A stretch of DNA of 11,386 nucleotides from assembly GCA_016927185.1 (NCBI GenBank), contig JAFGND010000096.1, forward strand, positions 1 to 11,386, read 5' to 3'. Source of the DNA: Candidatus Coatesiibacteriota bacterium. Its GTDB lineage: Bacteria > JAFGND01. Position numbers and translations under genes: made by a program. The notes beneath the pieces were generated by a model. The model worked only from the letters and a program-made list of their open reading frames with translations. It did not search any database and was not told the DNA's origin. Positions 1 to 6,714 of the stretch are shown here, piece after piece. Positions within the stretch are counted from its first letter, which is position 1. Each line of letters starts with the position of its first letter.

Positions 1-240
1 ATAAACTGTTCAGATGGAACTCTTAAATGGAGATATGAGACAGGTGGTTTGGTTAGATCCTCACCTTGTGTTTCTGATGGAGTCGTTTATGTTGGAAGTT
101 TGCTTTATTGTCTTTATGCAATAAACTGCACAGATGGAACTCTTAAATGGAGATATCAGACAGGAGAATATGTTGATTCTTCTCCTTGCGTTTCAAATGG
201 AGTCGTTTTCGTTGGGAGTAATGATTATCATCTTTATGCG
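1..240 (+). repeat. 120-nt tandem coding repeat (two PQQ-like blades)
   Basis: Bases 1-120 and 121-240 are consecutive copies of one 120-nt unit encoding a 40-residue blade. The first 44 bases of each unit differ at only three visible positions (9, 10 and 37 of the unit), so the copies are similar at DNA level as well as in protein. The window edge cuts the array, so more units probably lie upstream. Confidence 0.8.
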
Positions 241-504
241 ATAGAAACCTATGGATATAAAGGTTTCAAGAATAACAAATCAGCTTCTTATATTCCAGCC
301 AAATCTTTCTCAGTCTCTCCCAATCCATTTGCTTCCTCTTTGTCAATTTCCTCTACTTCCTCTGCTTCTATCTATTCCCTTACTGGTCAGCTTATAATGA
401 ATCTTTCTAAAGGTAAGCATTCTATTGATACTAGCAAATGGAAAGAGGGAGTTTATATAGTGAAGAGCGGGAAGGAAATAAAGAGGATGGTGAAGGTGAG
501 GTAA
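1..504 (+). CDS. PQQ-like beta-propeller protein with T9SS sorting domain (3' part)
   Basis: The reading frame is open from base 1, so the gene begins outside the window; 167 codons and a TAA stop remain. Codons 1-80 are two 40-residue PQQ-like (PF13360/PF13570-type) propeller blades, each with a DGTLKWRY motif followed by SSPCVS-GVV-VGS and LYA. A short linker follows, then a 66-residue T9SS type A C-terminal domain from about base 304. That domain has the PNPF motif, a central SLTGQL strand, and the ending GVYIV-SGKE-KR-VKV. In T9SS bacteria this tail directs export across the outer membrane and is usually cleaved or used for surface anchoring. The protein is therefore probably secreted or surface-displayed; its ligand is unknown, and no PQQ-enzyme catalytic residues can be judged from this fragment. 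The next gene starts 11 nt downstream with its ribosome binding site overlapping this stop, so the two are an operon. Known: repeat and tail families. Inferred: surface location. Confidence 0.85.
   Translation: MNCSDGTLKWRYETGGLVRSSPCVSDGVVYVGSLLYCLYAINCTDGTLKWRYQTGEYVDSSPCVSNGVVFVGSNDYHLYAIETYGYKGFKNNKSASYIPAKSFSVSPNPFASSLSISSTSSASIYSLTGQLIMNLSKGKHSIDTSKWKEGVYIVKSGKEIKRMVKVR
408..442 (+). repeat. 35-bp exact repeat inside the T9SS tail, second copy at 1859-1893
   Basis: Bases 408-442 and 1859-1893 are identical over 35 bp. They encode the KGKHSIDTSKW segment of the T9SS sorting domain in two adjacent genes. Upstream of this block the two tails differ much more in sequence. The abrupt change from diverged to identical sequence fits gene conversion or recombination between neighbouring genes better than protein-level constraint alone. 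Confidence 0.75.
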
Positions 505-515
505 AGGAGCATAGA

Positions 516-1961
516 ATGCGTATTTTGATAAAGATTTTGGTGGGATTTTCGCTACTTTATGGAGAACATTTCTGGTCTGCATATCATGGAAATAACAGGC
601 GAGATGGACTTTCTTCCCTTCCAGGTCCTAGAAGTGTCAAGCTGCTTAAAACAATAGAATTTAAACCTGGTTATAATAGTTGTGGAGTTTTATCAGATGA
701 AAATATATTGTATATAGCAGCAATGGATCATTACTTGTATGCAATAAAAGATGGAGAAATAATATGGAGGGAGCAGATTTTCCCAGATGATGATGGATTT
801 GGTTTTGAATCAGCATTAGATCCTTCAGGAATGCTATATTTGCAGGAATTGTATGGAGGTTATTGGTGCAAGATATTAGCATATAACCCAAAAACAAAGA
901 CTAGGATCTGGGAAACAGACAGACTAGAATTTGGTTCATTACTTGTAGGAGATGACAATACAATATATTTCTGCCATGCAGATAAAGAAACATATCCTTA
1001 TCTTATAGCTATTGATAGGAATACAGGAAAATATGACTATTTAACCAGATTTGATGATAAACCTACTAATATATATAGTATTTGTTATGGTAAAGACAGA
1101 GGAATATATTATTCTGATGATGTTAATTGGGAATACTATGACAAAAAAGCAAACATAGGAGTTGTTTATAAAAATGGAGATGAACGGACAATAACAGGTG
1201 ATTTCGGGGATCCAGCAATATCAAAATTCAAGTATGGAGCAATAGAAGGAGCAATATATTCAGTAAACTCGGATAAATCTGGTTATAGTCTATTTTGTTT
1301 TGTTCCCGGACTATATATAGTCTGGGTAACTCCATTGTATGATGATGGAGGCATTTATGGCTTCCCAGCAATATGTCCTGATGGAAGTGTTGTTGTATTC
1401 TCAACAAGTGGTTATTTGTATAAGATATCCCCAGCAGGTAAACATATCTGGAAAAGTGAAAATATATATCAAGGTCGTGAGTTATTCTTTGGTTATATGA
1501 CAATAGATTCAGAGGGGAAGATATATTTACCTGTTTGGGATTGTGACAAAGAGAGCAAAGAAGGTTTATATTGCCTTAATTCAGATGGCAAGATACTCTT
1601 TTTTAATAATGAATTTAGGTATGGATATAATGTAATTATATGTCCTGACAGGAAACTATATCTTATAGGTGTTGGCGCCCAGACAATATATTATATTGGC
1701 GAGGATACAGGATTTGAAGAAAACAAGACATCTAAAATGTTACCTGAAAATACATCACTTTCCGCATATCCTAATCCATTCAGAGATAAACTTGTAATAG
1801 AAAGCAAAACTGAAGGAATAGTATATAATATAACAGGGCAAAAACTGGAATCCTTCAGTAAAGGTAAGCATTCTATTGATACTAGCAAATGGAGAGAGGG
1901 AGTCTATATTGTGAAGGCTGGGAAGGAAACAAAGAGGGTTGTGAAGGTAAGGCAGATATAA
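516..1961 (+). CDS. Secreted beta-propeller (PQQ-like) protein with T9SS sorting domain
   Basis: 481 aa. I chose ATG 516 because AAAGGAG (503-509) lies 6 nt upstream and because translation from it opens with a hydrophobic signal-like stretch (RILIKILVGFSLLYG). The same frame reads further back only through the tail of the preceding gene. After the signal comes the WSAYHGNNRRDG opening typical of PQQ-like propellers. The body has repeats of the form 'DGxxxWxxxxI...A.D..G.lY', such as DHYLYAIKDGEIIW, GYLYKISPAGKHIW and GLYCLNSDGKILFF; this suggests a six- to eight-blade propeller. Residues about 414-481 are a T9SS type A sorting domain (YPNPF, NITGQK, GVYIVKAGKETKR). The first half of this tail differs from those of the other four genes here, while its second half matches them closely. 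It is second in a + strand operon. No enzymatic motif was recognised; a surface binding or structural role is inference. Confidence 0.85.
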   Translation: MRILIKILVGFSLLYGEHFWSAYHGNNRRDGLSSLPGPRSVKLLKTIEFKPGYNSCGVLSDENILYIAAMDHYLYAIKDGEIIWREQIFPDDDGFGFESALDPSGMLYLQELYGGYWCKILAYNPKTKTRIWETDRLEFGSLLVGDDNTIYFCHADKETYPYLIAIDRNTGKYDYLTRFDDKPTNIYSICYGKDRGIYYSDDVNWEYYDKKANIGVVYKNGDERTITGDFGDPAISKFKYGAIEGAIYSVNSDKSGYSLFCFVPGLYIVWVTPLYDDGGIYGFPAICPDGSVVVFSTSGYLYKISPAGKHIWKSENIYQGRELFFGYMTIDSEGKIYLPVWDCDKESKEGLYCLNSDGKILFFNNEFRYGYNVIICPDRKLYLIGVGAQTIYYIGEDTGFEENKTSKMLPENTSLSAYPNPFRDKLVIESKTEGIVYNITGQKLESFSKGKHSIDTSKWREGVYIVKAGKETKRVVKVRQI

Positions 1962-1972
1962 AGGGAAAAGCA

Positions 1973-2689
1973 ATGAAAAAGAGTATTTTGTTAATAGTAA
2001 TTTTTCTTCTAGCCTGCTGTCTTGATGCAGAAATTAAAGACAGTGAAAAAGATAATAAGGAAAAAGAAAAAAAGGAGTTTAATGATGGAAAAAATACTTT
2101 CCAATCCGTAATATACGATGTAATAAAAAAGGCTGGTTTCAAATGCCGAACTCAAGTCCAGGTGCTATCTGAACCATATCCTACTTATGAAGAAGCTGAA
2201 TTCATAAAAGGAAGATGCACTGGATTTGTCTTGTGTATAGCTAAAGTAGTATCTACCCAATATCTTCCAATGCCAGAATTGAAGGGAACAGGAAATCTGG
2301 ATCTGGCAACACAGGATTTGTTTGTGGAAGTAGAAATAAAGGAGCTGTTCTGGGGAAAAGAGCATTTGATGAAAACAATGGGAACTACAAAAAAGGCAGT
2401 TTTCAGATGTGAAAGCAATCGAAGATATCAAAATCCTGATGGTGGTTATATTCCCAGAGTAAATGATGAGATATTGTTAAGTCTTGTAAGCTGGGAAAAT
2501 GGTTACAATCCTGAATTTTATTCAATGGTATGTGACAAAATACTGCAGCATAAGACTGAAGGAAAAATCATTTGGCATCAGTATTTCAAAAGAAGCATGC
2601 CCCTGTCAAAAGCAGTCAAGATAATAAAGGATGTAAAAAAAATTGGAAATGAACTGAGGGAAAAAAAGGGATTGAAAGCAATAGAGTAA
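1973..2689 (+). CDS. Probable lipoprotein, unknown function
   Basis: 238 aa. ATG 1973 opens a clear export signal: two Lys, a hydrophobic core (SILLIVIFL), then LLAC at residues 12-15, which fits a lipobox with Cys15 as the lipidated residue. Cleavage by signal peptidase I after Asp-Ala is an alternative. A charged Lys/Glu/Asp linker (residues about 20-42) follows. The middle has alternating-strand patterns (TGFVLCIAKVV, LFVEVEIKELFWGKE, NDEILLSLV) that loosely resemble the small OB-fold/NTR-like proteins found in bacterial lipoproteins; this is only a resemblance. The C-terminal 35 residues are rich in Lys and probably helical. There is no T9SS tail, unlike its two operon partners. The start is 11 nt after the preceding stop, with only a weak AAGGG ribosome binding site, so translation may be coupled. 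Function not recognised. Confidence 0.75.
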   Translation: MKKSILLIVIFLLACCLDAEIKDSEKDNKEKEKKEFNDGKNTFQSVIYDVIKKAGFKCRTQVQVLSEPYPTYEEAEFIKGRCTGFVLCIAKVVSTQYLPMPELKGTGNLDLATQDLFVEVEIKELFWGKEHLMKTMGTTKKAVFRCESNRRYQNPDGGYIPRVNDEILLSLVSWENGYNPEFYSMVCDKILQHKTEGKIIWHQYFKRSMPLSKAVKIIKDVKKIGNELREKKGLKAIE

Positions 2690-2731
2690 TTATACTGTGA
2701 GTTTCAAGAAAAATATAAATATTATTCTGAG

Positions 2732-3859
2732 CTAATCTTGCCTGTCTTTTGAGCTGAATTCACTGCTCCAGTCAAGCCAGACAGGATCGTAACCTATTGA
2801 TTTTATTTTACTTACAACTTCCATTGGAGAGCGTCTGTCTTCTACATAGAACTGGGCAGATTTTATGTCAGGTGCAGAATATCCTCCTGGCTCTGTATGA
2901 GAACCTGCACTGATTCTCGTTATCCCCAGGGGGAGCAGATTGTCTCTCAGCTCAGCAGATTCCCTTGTAGAGATAACCAGACCTATCTCTGGAAAAACCA
3001 GCCTGAACGCAAGTATAAGTTGAGTGAGATTCCTGTCAGTTACTATATAAGGGATATTCAAGCCTCCAGGAATTTCCTTCAATCTCGGGAAACTTATGGA
3101 AAGGAATGACTGCCAGTAGTGCTTCAGAAGGTAAACTGCATGGCATGCAAGAAGATAGGCATCCAATCTGAAATCAGACAATCCGAGAAGTATGCCAATC
3201 CCTATATTTCTGATTCCTACTTTTGCAGAGCGTTCTATTGCATCAAGCCTGAACAGATAATCACTCTTTGGACCTGTTCCATGCATTTCAGAATAAACTT
3301 TTCTGTCATAAGTTTCCTGATACAAAGTTATCCCGTCAACTCCCGCTTCATGCAATGCTCTATATCCTTGGTAATCAAGAGGATATATCTCTATTGTTAC
3401 CAGCGCAAAATACTTCTTCGCAAGTTTAACTGCTTCAACAAGATACGAAAGAGGTGCTTCATGTGGATGCTCTCCCGTGAGTAATAATATCTGCGTAAAT
3501 CCTTTTTCTGCAATTAATTGCATCTCTCTTTCTATTTCAGGCAATCCCAGCGTTTTTCTTGGAATATCATTGTCATGTCTGAAGCCACAATAAATGCATG
3601 AATTAAGGCAGTAGTTTGACAAATACAATGGTATATAAAGACTTATGGTCCTGCCAAAATGCTGAAGCGTAAGTCTCCTGGCTTTTTTTGCCATTTCCTC
3701 CAGAAAATTCTCTGCAGGTTTTGATGCCAGGTAAAGAAAGTCTGAAAAGGAAAAGGAATTCCTGTTAATGATTTCTTCTATATCATTGGATGTTATTGAA
3801 TTAAGTTTGTCATTTACAAAGTCAATATCTATTCTTGACAGAACATCATTGAAAGACAT
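2732..3859 (-). CDS. thiH: 2-iminoacetate synthase ThiH (radical SAM tyrosine lyase)
   Basis: 375 aa, the usual length for ThiH. It cleaves tyrosine with S-adenosylmethionine to give dehydroglycine (2-iminoacetate) and p-cresol. The iminoacetate feeds ThiG for the thiazole half of thiamine; the enzyme is cytoplasmic. The radical SAM cluster motif is Cys84-X3-Cys88-X2-Cys91 (SNYCLNSCIYCGF), followed by LLLTGEHP, EIYPLDYQGY and the ThiH-typical GVDGITLYQETYD. The stretch SISFPRLKEIPGG and the C-terminal SAGSHTEPGGYS are also characteristic of the family. ATG 3859 lies 1 nt after the thiG stop, so translation is coupled. The gene ends in TAG, 42 nt from the convergent lipoprotein gene, and I see no convincing terminator between them. 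Use of ThiH instead of the oxygen-dependent glycine oxidase ThiO points to an anaerobe. Family identification is firm. Confidence 0.95.
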   Translation of the reverse strand: MSFNDVLSRIDIDFVNDKLNSITSNDIEEIINRNSFSFSDFLYLASKPAENFLEEMAKKARRLTLQHFGRTISLYIPLYLSNYCLNSCIYCGFRHDNDIPRKTLGLPEIEREMQLIAEKGFTQILLLTGEHPHEAPLSYLVEAVKLAKKYFALVTIEIYPLDYQGYRALHEAGVDGITLYQETYDRKVYSEMHGTGPKSDYLFRLDAIERSAKVGIRNIGIGILLGLSDFRLDAYLLACHAVYLLKHYWQSFLSISFPRLKEIPGGLNIPYIVTDRNLTQLILAFRLVFPEIGLVISTRESAELRDNLLPLGITRISAGSHTEPGGYSAPDIKSAQFYVEDRRSPMEVVSKIKSIGYDPVWLDWSSEFSSKDRQD

Positions 3860-3860
3860 G

Positions 3861-4634
3861 TTATTCCAGGAAGCCAGTCAATGGACTTGATGCTCTTGCA
3901 GTCTTGCTTTCACTTCCAAGCCCTGACAGGAAAGCCAGTCTTCCTGCTTTCACTCCCTTTTTGAATGCTTTTGCCATATTTACTGGATCATTTGCTATTG
4001 CTATTGCAGTATTTACCAGAACTGCATCTGCTCCCATTTCCATAGCTTCTGCTGCATGAGAAGGGGCTCCCAGACCTGCGTCAACAACAACAGGAACAAT
4101 TGCCTGCTCTATGATTATCTCTATTGAATCTCTTGTTCTTATGCCTTTGTTGGAGCCAATGGGTGAGCCAAGTGGCATCACTGTAGCGGTTCCCAATTCC
4201 TGCAGTCTTTTTGCCAGGATGGGATCAGCATTTATGTATGGAAGAACGATAAATCCTTCCTTTATAAGGATTTCTGCAGCCTTCAATGTTTCTGTTGCGT
4301 CAGGCAAAAGATATCTCGGGTCAGGAGTGACTTCGAGCTTTATCCAGTTCGGGAGTCCAGAGGCTCTTGCCAGTCTTGCAAGTCTTATTGCCTCGTCAGC
4401 ATCATGAGCACCTGAAGTGTTTGGCAGCAGAAGATATTTCTCCCTGTCTATATGGTTAAGCAGGCTGTCTTGCGGATTGGATATATCAACTCTTCTCAAT
4501 GCAACAGTGACAATTTCAGCTCCACTTGCTTCAATTGCCCTTGCCATCAAGTCATGAGATGAGAATTTTCCAGTTCCTGCAAGAAGACGTGAACTGAATT
4601 CCTTTCCGGCAATTACCAAAGAATCCTTGTTCAT
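3861..4634 (-). CDS. thiG: Thiazole synthase ThiG
   Basis: 257 aa, matching the roughly 256-aa family length. ThiG condenses 1-deoxy-D-xylulose 5-phosphate, ThiS thiocarboxylate and dehydroglycine into the thiamine thiazole phosphate. Family signs are [12 protein letters not shown] near the N-terminus, EIVTVALRR, the IKLEV strand whose Lys99 corresponds to the Schiff-base lysine, and the phosphate-binding [10 protein letters not shown]. The helix-strand series [21 protein letters not shown] is also typical of this (beta/alpha)8 barrel. I start at ATG 4634. A longer open frame to 4769 exists, but it runs through rpmE in another frame and adds 45 residues absent from the family. There is no good ribosome binding site; the gene lies 13 nt after rpmE, so coupling is likely. 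No thiS, thiF or thiC is in the window. Confidence 0.95.
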   Translation of the reverse strand: MNKDSLVIAGKEFSSRLLAGTGKFSSHDLMARAIEASGAEIVTVALRRVDISNPQDSLLNHIDREKYLLLPNTSGAHDADEAIRLARLARASGLPNWIKLEVTPDPRYLLPDATETLKAAEILIKEGFIVLPYINADPILAKRLQELGTATVMPLGSPIGSNKGIRTRDSIEIIIEQAIVPVVVDAGLGAPSHAAEAMEMGADAVLVNTAIAIANDPVNMAKAFKKGVKAGRLAFLSGLGSESKTARASSPLTGFLE

Positions 4635-4647
4635 AGCGATACAAAGG

Positions 4648-4866
4648 TTATTGATCTTCTTTTTTCTTGTCGCTTCTATATTTCCTGTTGAACTTGTCAA
4701 CTCTTCCAGCGCTGTCAACAAGCTTCTGCTTGCCAGTAAAGAATGGATGGCATGCACTGCAGATTTCAACAGAAAAGCTGCCTTTTGTTGAACGGGTCTT
4801 GATTACATTCCCGCAAACACAAGTGACACTTGCTTCTTTATATTCTGGATGTATCTTGTCTTTCAT
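4648..4866 (-). CDS. rpmE: 50S ribosomal protein bL31 (zinc-binding form)
   Basis: 72 aa, normal for bL31. It binds the large subunit and helps bridge the subunits. The N-terminal MKDKIHPEY and the later [20 protein letters not shown] are family hallmarks. Cys16, Cys18, Cys36 and Cys39 (CXC and CXXC) make this the zinc-containing C+ form. ATG 4866 has a strong GGAGGAG site just upstream (4869-4875, complement). The open frame extends further upstream to 5004, but that part does not resemble L31. It is first in the rpmE-thiG-thiH operon. I saw no TPP riboswitch signature in the 4867-5000 leader, which would be expected if the thi genes were thiamine-controlled from here. A perfect TTGACA is present at 4914-4919 (complement), but no matching -10 follows. 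Confidence 0.95.
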   Translation of the reverse strand: MKDKIHPEYKEASVTCVCGNVIKTRSTKGSFSVEICSACHPFFTGKQKLVDSAGRVDKFNRKYRSDKKKEDQ

Positions 4867-5002
4867 TTCTCCTCCGTTGCTTCCTGACCAGACAGCTGAT
4901 TTCGCGCTTTTTATGTCAAGTAATATGAGACAAAATTTTAATCCAGCCCCAAAGATATTATCTGGAAGAAGCACCTCAACACCTTGCTCCCTCTTTGCAT
5001 GC

Positions 5003-5060
5003 ACCTCACCCCCTGCCCCTCTCCTTGTAGGAGAGGGGAGTCTGAAAGACGGGGTGAGGT
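5003..5060. repeat. 58-nt nested palindromic element (three-way junction fold)
   Basis: The outer arms are ACCTCACCCC (5003-5012) and GGGGTGAGGT (5051-5060), a perfect 10-bp match. Inside, CCCCTCTCCT (5016-5025) pairs perfectly with AGGAGAGGGG (5029-5038) around a TGT loop. A third small stem, GTCT (5040-5043) with AGAC (5047-5050), has a GAA loop. Together they give a three-way junction. G+C-rich elements of this general form (CCTCACCCC..., ...GGGGTGAGG) are, from memory, scattered between genes in many bacterial genomes. It could be a REP- or MITE-like mobile repeat and may also stop transcripts coming from the propeller gene that ends at 5112. The rest of the 4867-5111 interval has no gene I can support. 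Confidence 0.75.
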
Positions 5061-5111
5061 TAAAAATTGAGCTATTCTATCAAGAAAAGCCTTTTCTTAT
5101 AGATGTTAAGG

Positions 5112-6461
5112 TTACTTTACCTTTACAATTCTCTTGCTTTCCATCCCACTCTTCACTATATAAACTCCCTGTTTCCATTTGCTTGTATCAAGTTCATGCT
5201 TTCCCTTATCCATTTTCATAATCAATTGACCTGTAAGGGAATAGATTGCCCCTGAAGATGGAAGGGAGAGAGACAAACGATTGGAGAAGGGGTTGGGAGA
5301 GATGGAGAGGGAGGGGGAGGGAAGGGATTTAGCAGAAACATAAGAAGAGAATCCAGATCTTCCTTGCTTATCAACTTTTAAAAGATAAAGATCTGTTATT
5401 GTTTCTGTACATTCCCCTTGAGATTTATCCCCTCCTAAAATATATCCATCTGAAATAAAGTCAATACAAAATGGACTTTCTTTTGTATTTGAATCACCAA
5501 ATTCTTTTTCCCAAAGAACCTCTCCATTCAAGTCAACACATAGAATATAAAGGTTTGAAGGATTACTGGATTTCCAAATGGATCCTCCAATTATTATATT
5601 TCCATCGTCAGCTTGAGTTACTACTTTTCCTTCACCTTCTTCCTTGTAAAACTTTTCCCATAATTTATCTCCACTTACATCAAGTTTCAATACCCAAAAA
5701 GAATTATCACTATTCCCTGTTGCAACATAACTGCTATCTTTTAATTGGCAGATATCATAACATCTATCCCAGATATTTCCTCCATATCTTTTATCGAATA
5801 TCTTTTCTCCATTTATATCCACCTTTATGATGTTTGTATCCCAATTGTTTGATCCATAATCTGTTGCTCCTGATATAATAAAACAGTTGTCATTAGTTCT
5901 TTTCGTGGAATGATTGATATTACTATGTTCATCGCCATAAGTCTTTTCCCAAATGAGATTACCAATTGAATCAATTCTAGCTAAATAAATATCATATTCT
6001 CCTGCTCCAATAGAACTGGTACATCCAGCAATTATATATTCATTTTCCATCGGGAAAATATTTACCCCTAATTCACCTTTGTCTTTATACAAAGTCTTAT
6101 CCCAGATTTTTTCTGCATTATTATCTAGTTTCAGGATATATATGTCATAATATGCTCCATTACTAGTATGTCCTATAATGATATATCCATCTGATGTCCT
6201 TTTTAGGTTGATACCTCTATAATTATATCCATTATAATCAAATTTCTTTTCCCATTCCATATATCCATATTTATCTGTTTTTACTAACCAGATTTTCCCA
6301 GGTGTCTCATTTGTCCAAATATTACCTAAAACAATATAACCACTATCTTCTGTTTGAGTTAAGCAAGTTGCATACTCATTAAATTCGGTTGTTCCGTAAG
6401 TTCTTTCCCAGGCAAATAAAAGACCCGGAAGGAGAAATCCAAATAGAATTAAAGCTTTCAT
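5112..6461 (-). CDS. Secreted repeat beta-propeller protein with T9SS sorting domain
   Basis: 449 aa. ATG 6461 is preceded by an AAAGGAGG site and begins a signal peptide (MKALILFGFLLPGLLFA, cleaved near Ala17). The mature protein has about seven repeats of 45-55 residues of the form 'DGYIIxG.T......DIYxxKxDxxGxxxWxKTYG', for example GYMEWEKKF, NLIWEKTYG, DKLWEKFY and EVLWEKEFG. That is the pattern of a single seven-bladed propeller, common in T9SS and gliding-group exoproteins. A Ser/Pro-rich linker leads to the T9SS tail at residues about 384-449 (SPNPF, SLTGQL, GVYIVKSG, KRIVKVK). The gene starts 19 nt after the 74-aa Cys-rich peptide and is probably in the same transcript as the peptide-maturase locus. 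Whether it works with that locus or is only downstream of it is unknown. The 58-nt palindrome 51 nt past its stop may end the transcript. Confidence 0.85.
   Translation of the reverse strand: MKALILFGFLLPGLLFAWERTYGTTEFNEYATCLTQTEDSGYIVLGNIWTNETPGKIWLVKTDKYGYMEWEKKFDYNGYNYRGINLKRTSDGYIIIGHTSNGAYYDIYILKLDNNAEKIWDKTLYKDKGELGVNIFPMENEYIIAGCTSSIGAGEYDIYLARIDSIGNLIWEKTYGDEHSNINHSTKRTNDNCFIISGATDYGSNNWDTNIIKVDINGEKIFDKRYGGNIWDRCYDICQLKDSSYVATGNSDNSFWVLKLDVSGDKLWEKFYKEEGEGKVVTQADDGNIIIGGSIWKSSNPSNLYILCVDLNGEVLWEKEFGDSNTKESPFCIDFISDGYILGGDKSQGECTETITDLYLLKVDKQGRSGFSSYVSAKSLPSPSLSISPNPFSNRLSLSLPSSGAIYSLTGQLIMKMDKGKHELDTSKWKQGVYIVKSGMESKRIVKVK
5309..5326 (+). other. G-quadruplex motif in T9SS tail coding DNA, copy 1
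   Basis: The + strand (template for the gene) reads GGG-A-GGGGG-A-GGG-AA-GGG, a strict four-run G4 pattern with loops of 1, 1 and 2 nt. The complementary coding strand encodes the Ser/Pro linker just before the PNPF motif. Bases 5284-5317 match 9144-9177 exactly over 34 bp. Confidence 0.6.
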
Positions 6462-6480
6462 TTTAACCTCCTTTAAATTT

Positions 6481-6705
6481 TTAATGATTTTCTGCAAAAG
6501 TATTGGCAAGATTAGTACCTAACCAAAAGGTTTGCTTGATGTTACATCCGTTAGATAATCCAGTTTCATAACATTTTTTTGTACAAGGAGAATAGGAACA
6601 AGTACAACCATCACAGTTAGTATACAAAGTCTCCTCATCTGCAAAATTAGTTTTTTGTATTCCTGATTTGTCACAGCAACCTTCATTTCTTTTTTCTTTA
6701 TCCAT
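6481..6705 (-). CDS. Cys-rich small peptide, candidate RiPP precursor (B)
   Basis: 74 aa with 8 Cys at 10, 11, 31, 34, 36, 41, 45 and 54. The densest stretch (31-54) has six Cys in 24 residues (CDGCTCSYSPC, then TKKC and NGC). There is no signal peptide or membrane segment, and the N-terminal third is charged, as a leader would be. An ideal AAGGAGG site (6711-6717, complement) overlaps the stop codon of the upstream radical SAM maturase, so the two are translated as one unit. Small size, high Cys content and immediate linkage to a SPASM radical SAM enzyme together suggest a ribosomally made peptide that receives thioether (sactipeptide or ranthipeptide-like) crosslinks. This is inference; I do not recognise an established precursor family. 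A simple metal-binding or disulfide peptide is an alternative. The C-terminus (KQTFWLGTNLANTFAENH) has no Cys and could be a follower or recognition region. Confidence 0.7.
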   Translation of the reverse strand: MDKEKRNEGCCDKSGIQKTNFADEETLYTNCDGCTCSYSPCTKKCYETGLSNGCNIKQTFWLGTNLANTFAENH

Positions 6706-6714
6706 TTTACCTCC

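Noticed and set aside
438-515. Upstream start of the second propeller gene at 438
   Set aside because: It runs through the previous gene's tail in another frame. The start at 516 has a ribosome binding site and a signal peptide. The same artefact appears at 1889 for the lipoprotein gene.
2690-2731. Terminator between the convergent lipoprotein and thiH genes
   Set aside because: Only a 5-bp A/T palindrome is present, with no G+C stem.
2897-3484. + strand open frames opposite thiH
   Set aside because: They are antisense shadows of a certain thiH, without ribosome binding sites or domain features.
4635-4769. N-terminal extension of ThiG by 45 residues
   Set aside because: It overlaps rpmE in another frame and the family starts near [13 protein letters not shown]; 257 aa fits ThiG.
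4914-4919. Perfect TTGACA (complement) as the rpmE promoter
   Set aside because: The sequence 17 nt downstream is GCTGTC, with no acceptable -10.
4867-5004. N-terminal extension of L31 by 46 residues
   Set aside because: The L31 start has a strong ribosome binding site at 4869-4875, and the extension has no L31 features.
5082-5098. AAGAAAAG/CTTTTCTT palindrome as a terminator of the propeller gene
   Set aside because: The stem is almost all A:T with no proper loop; the 5003-5060 element is a better candidate.
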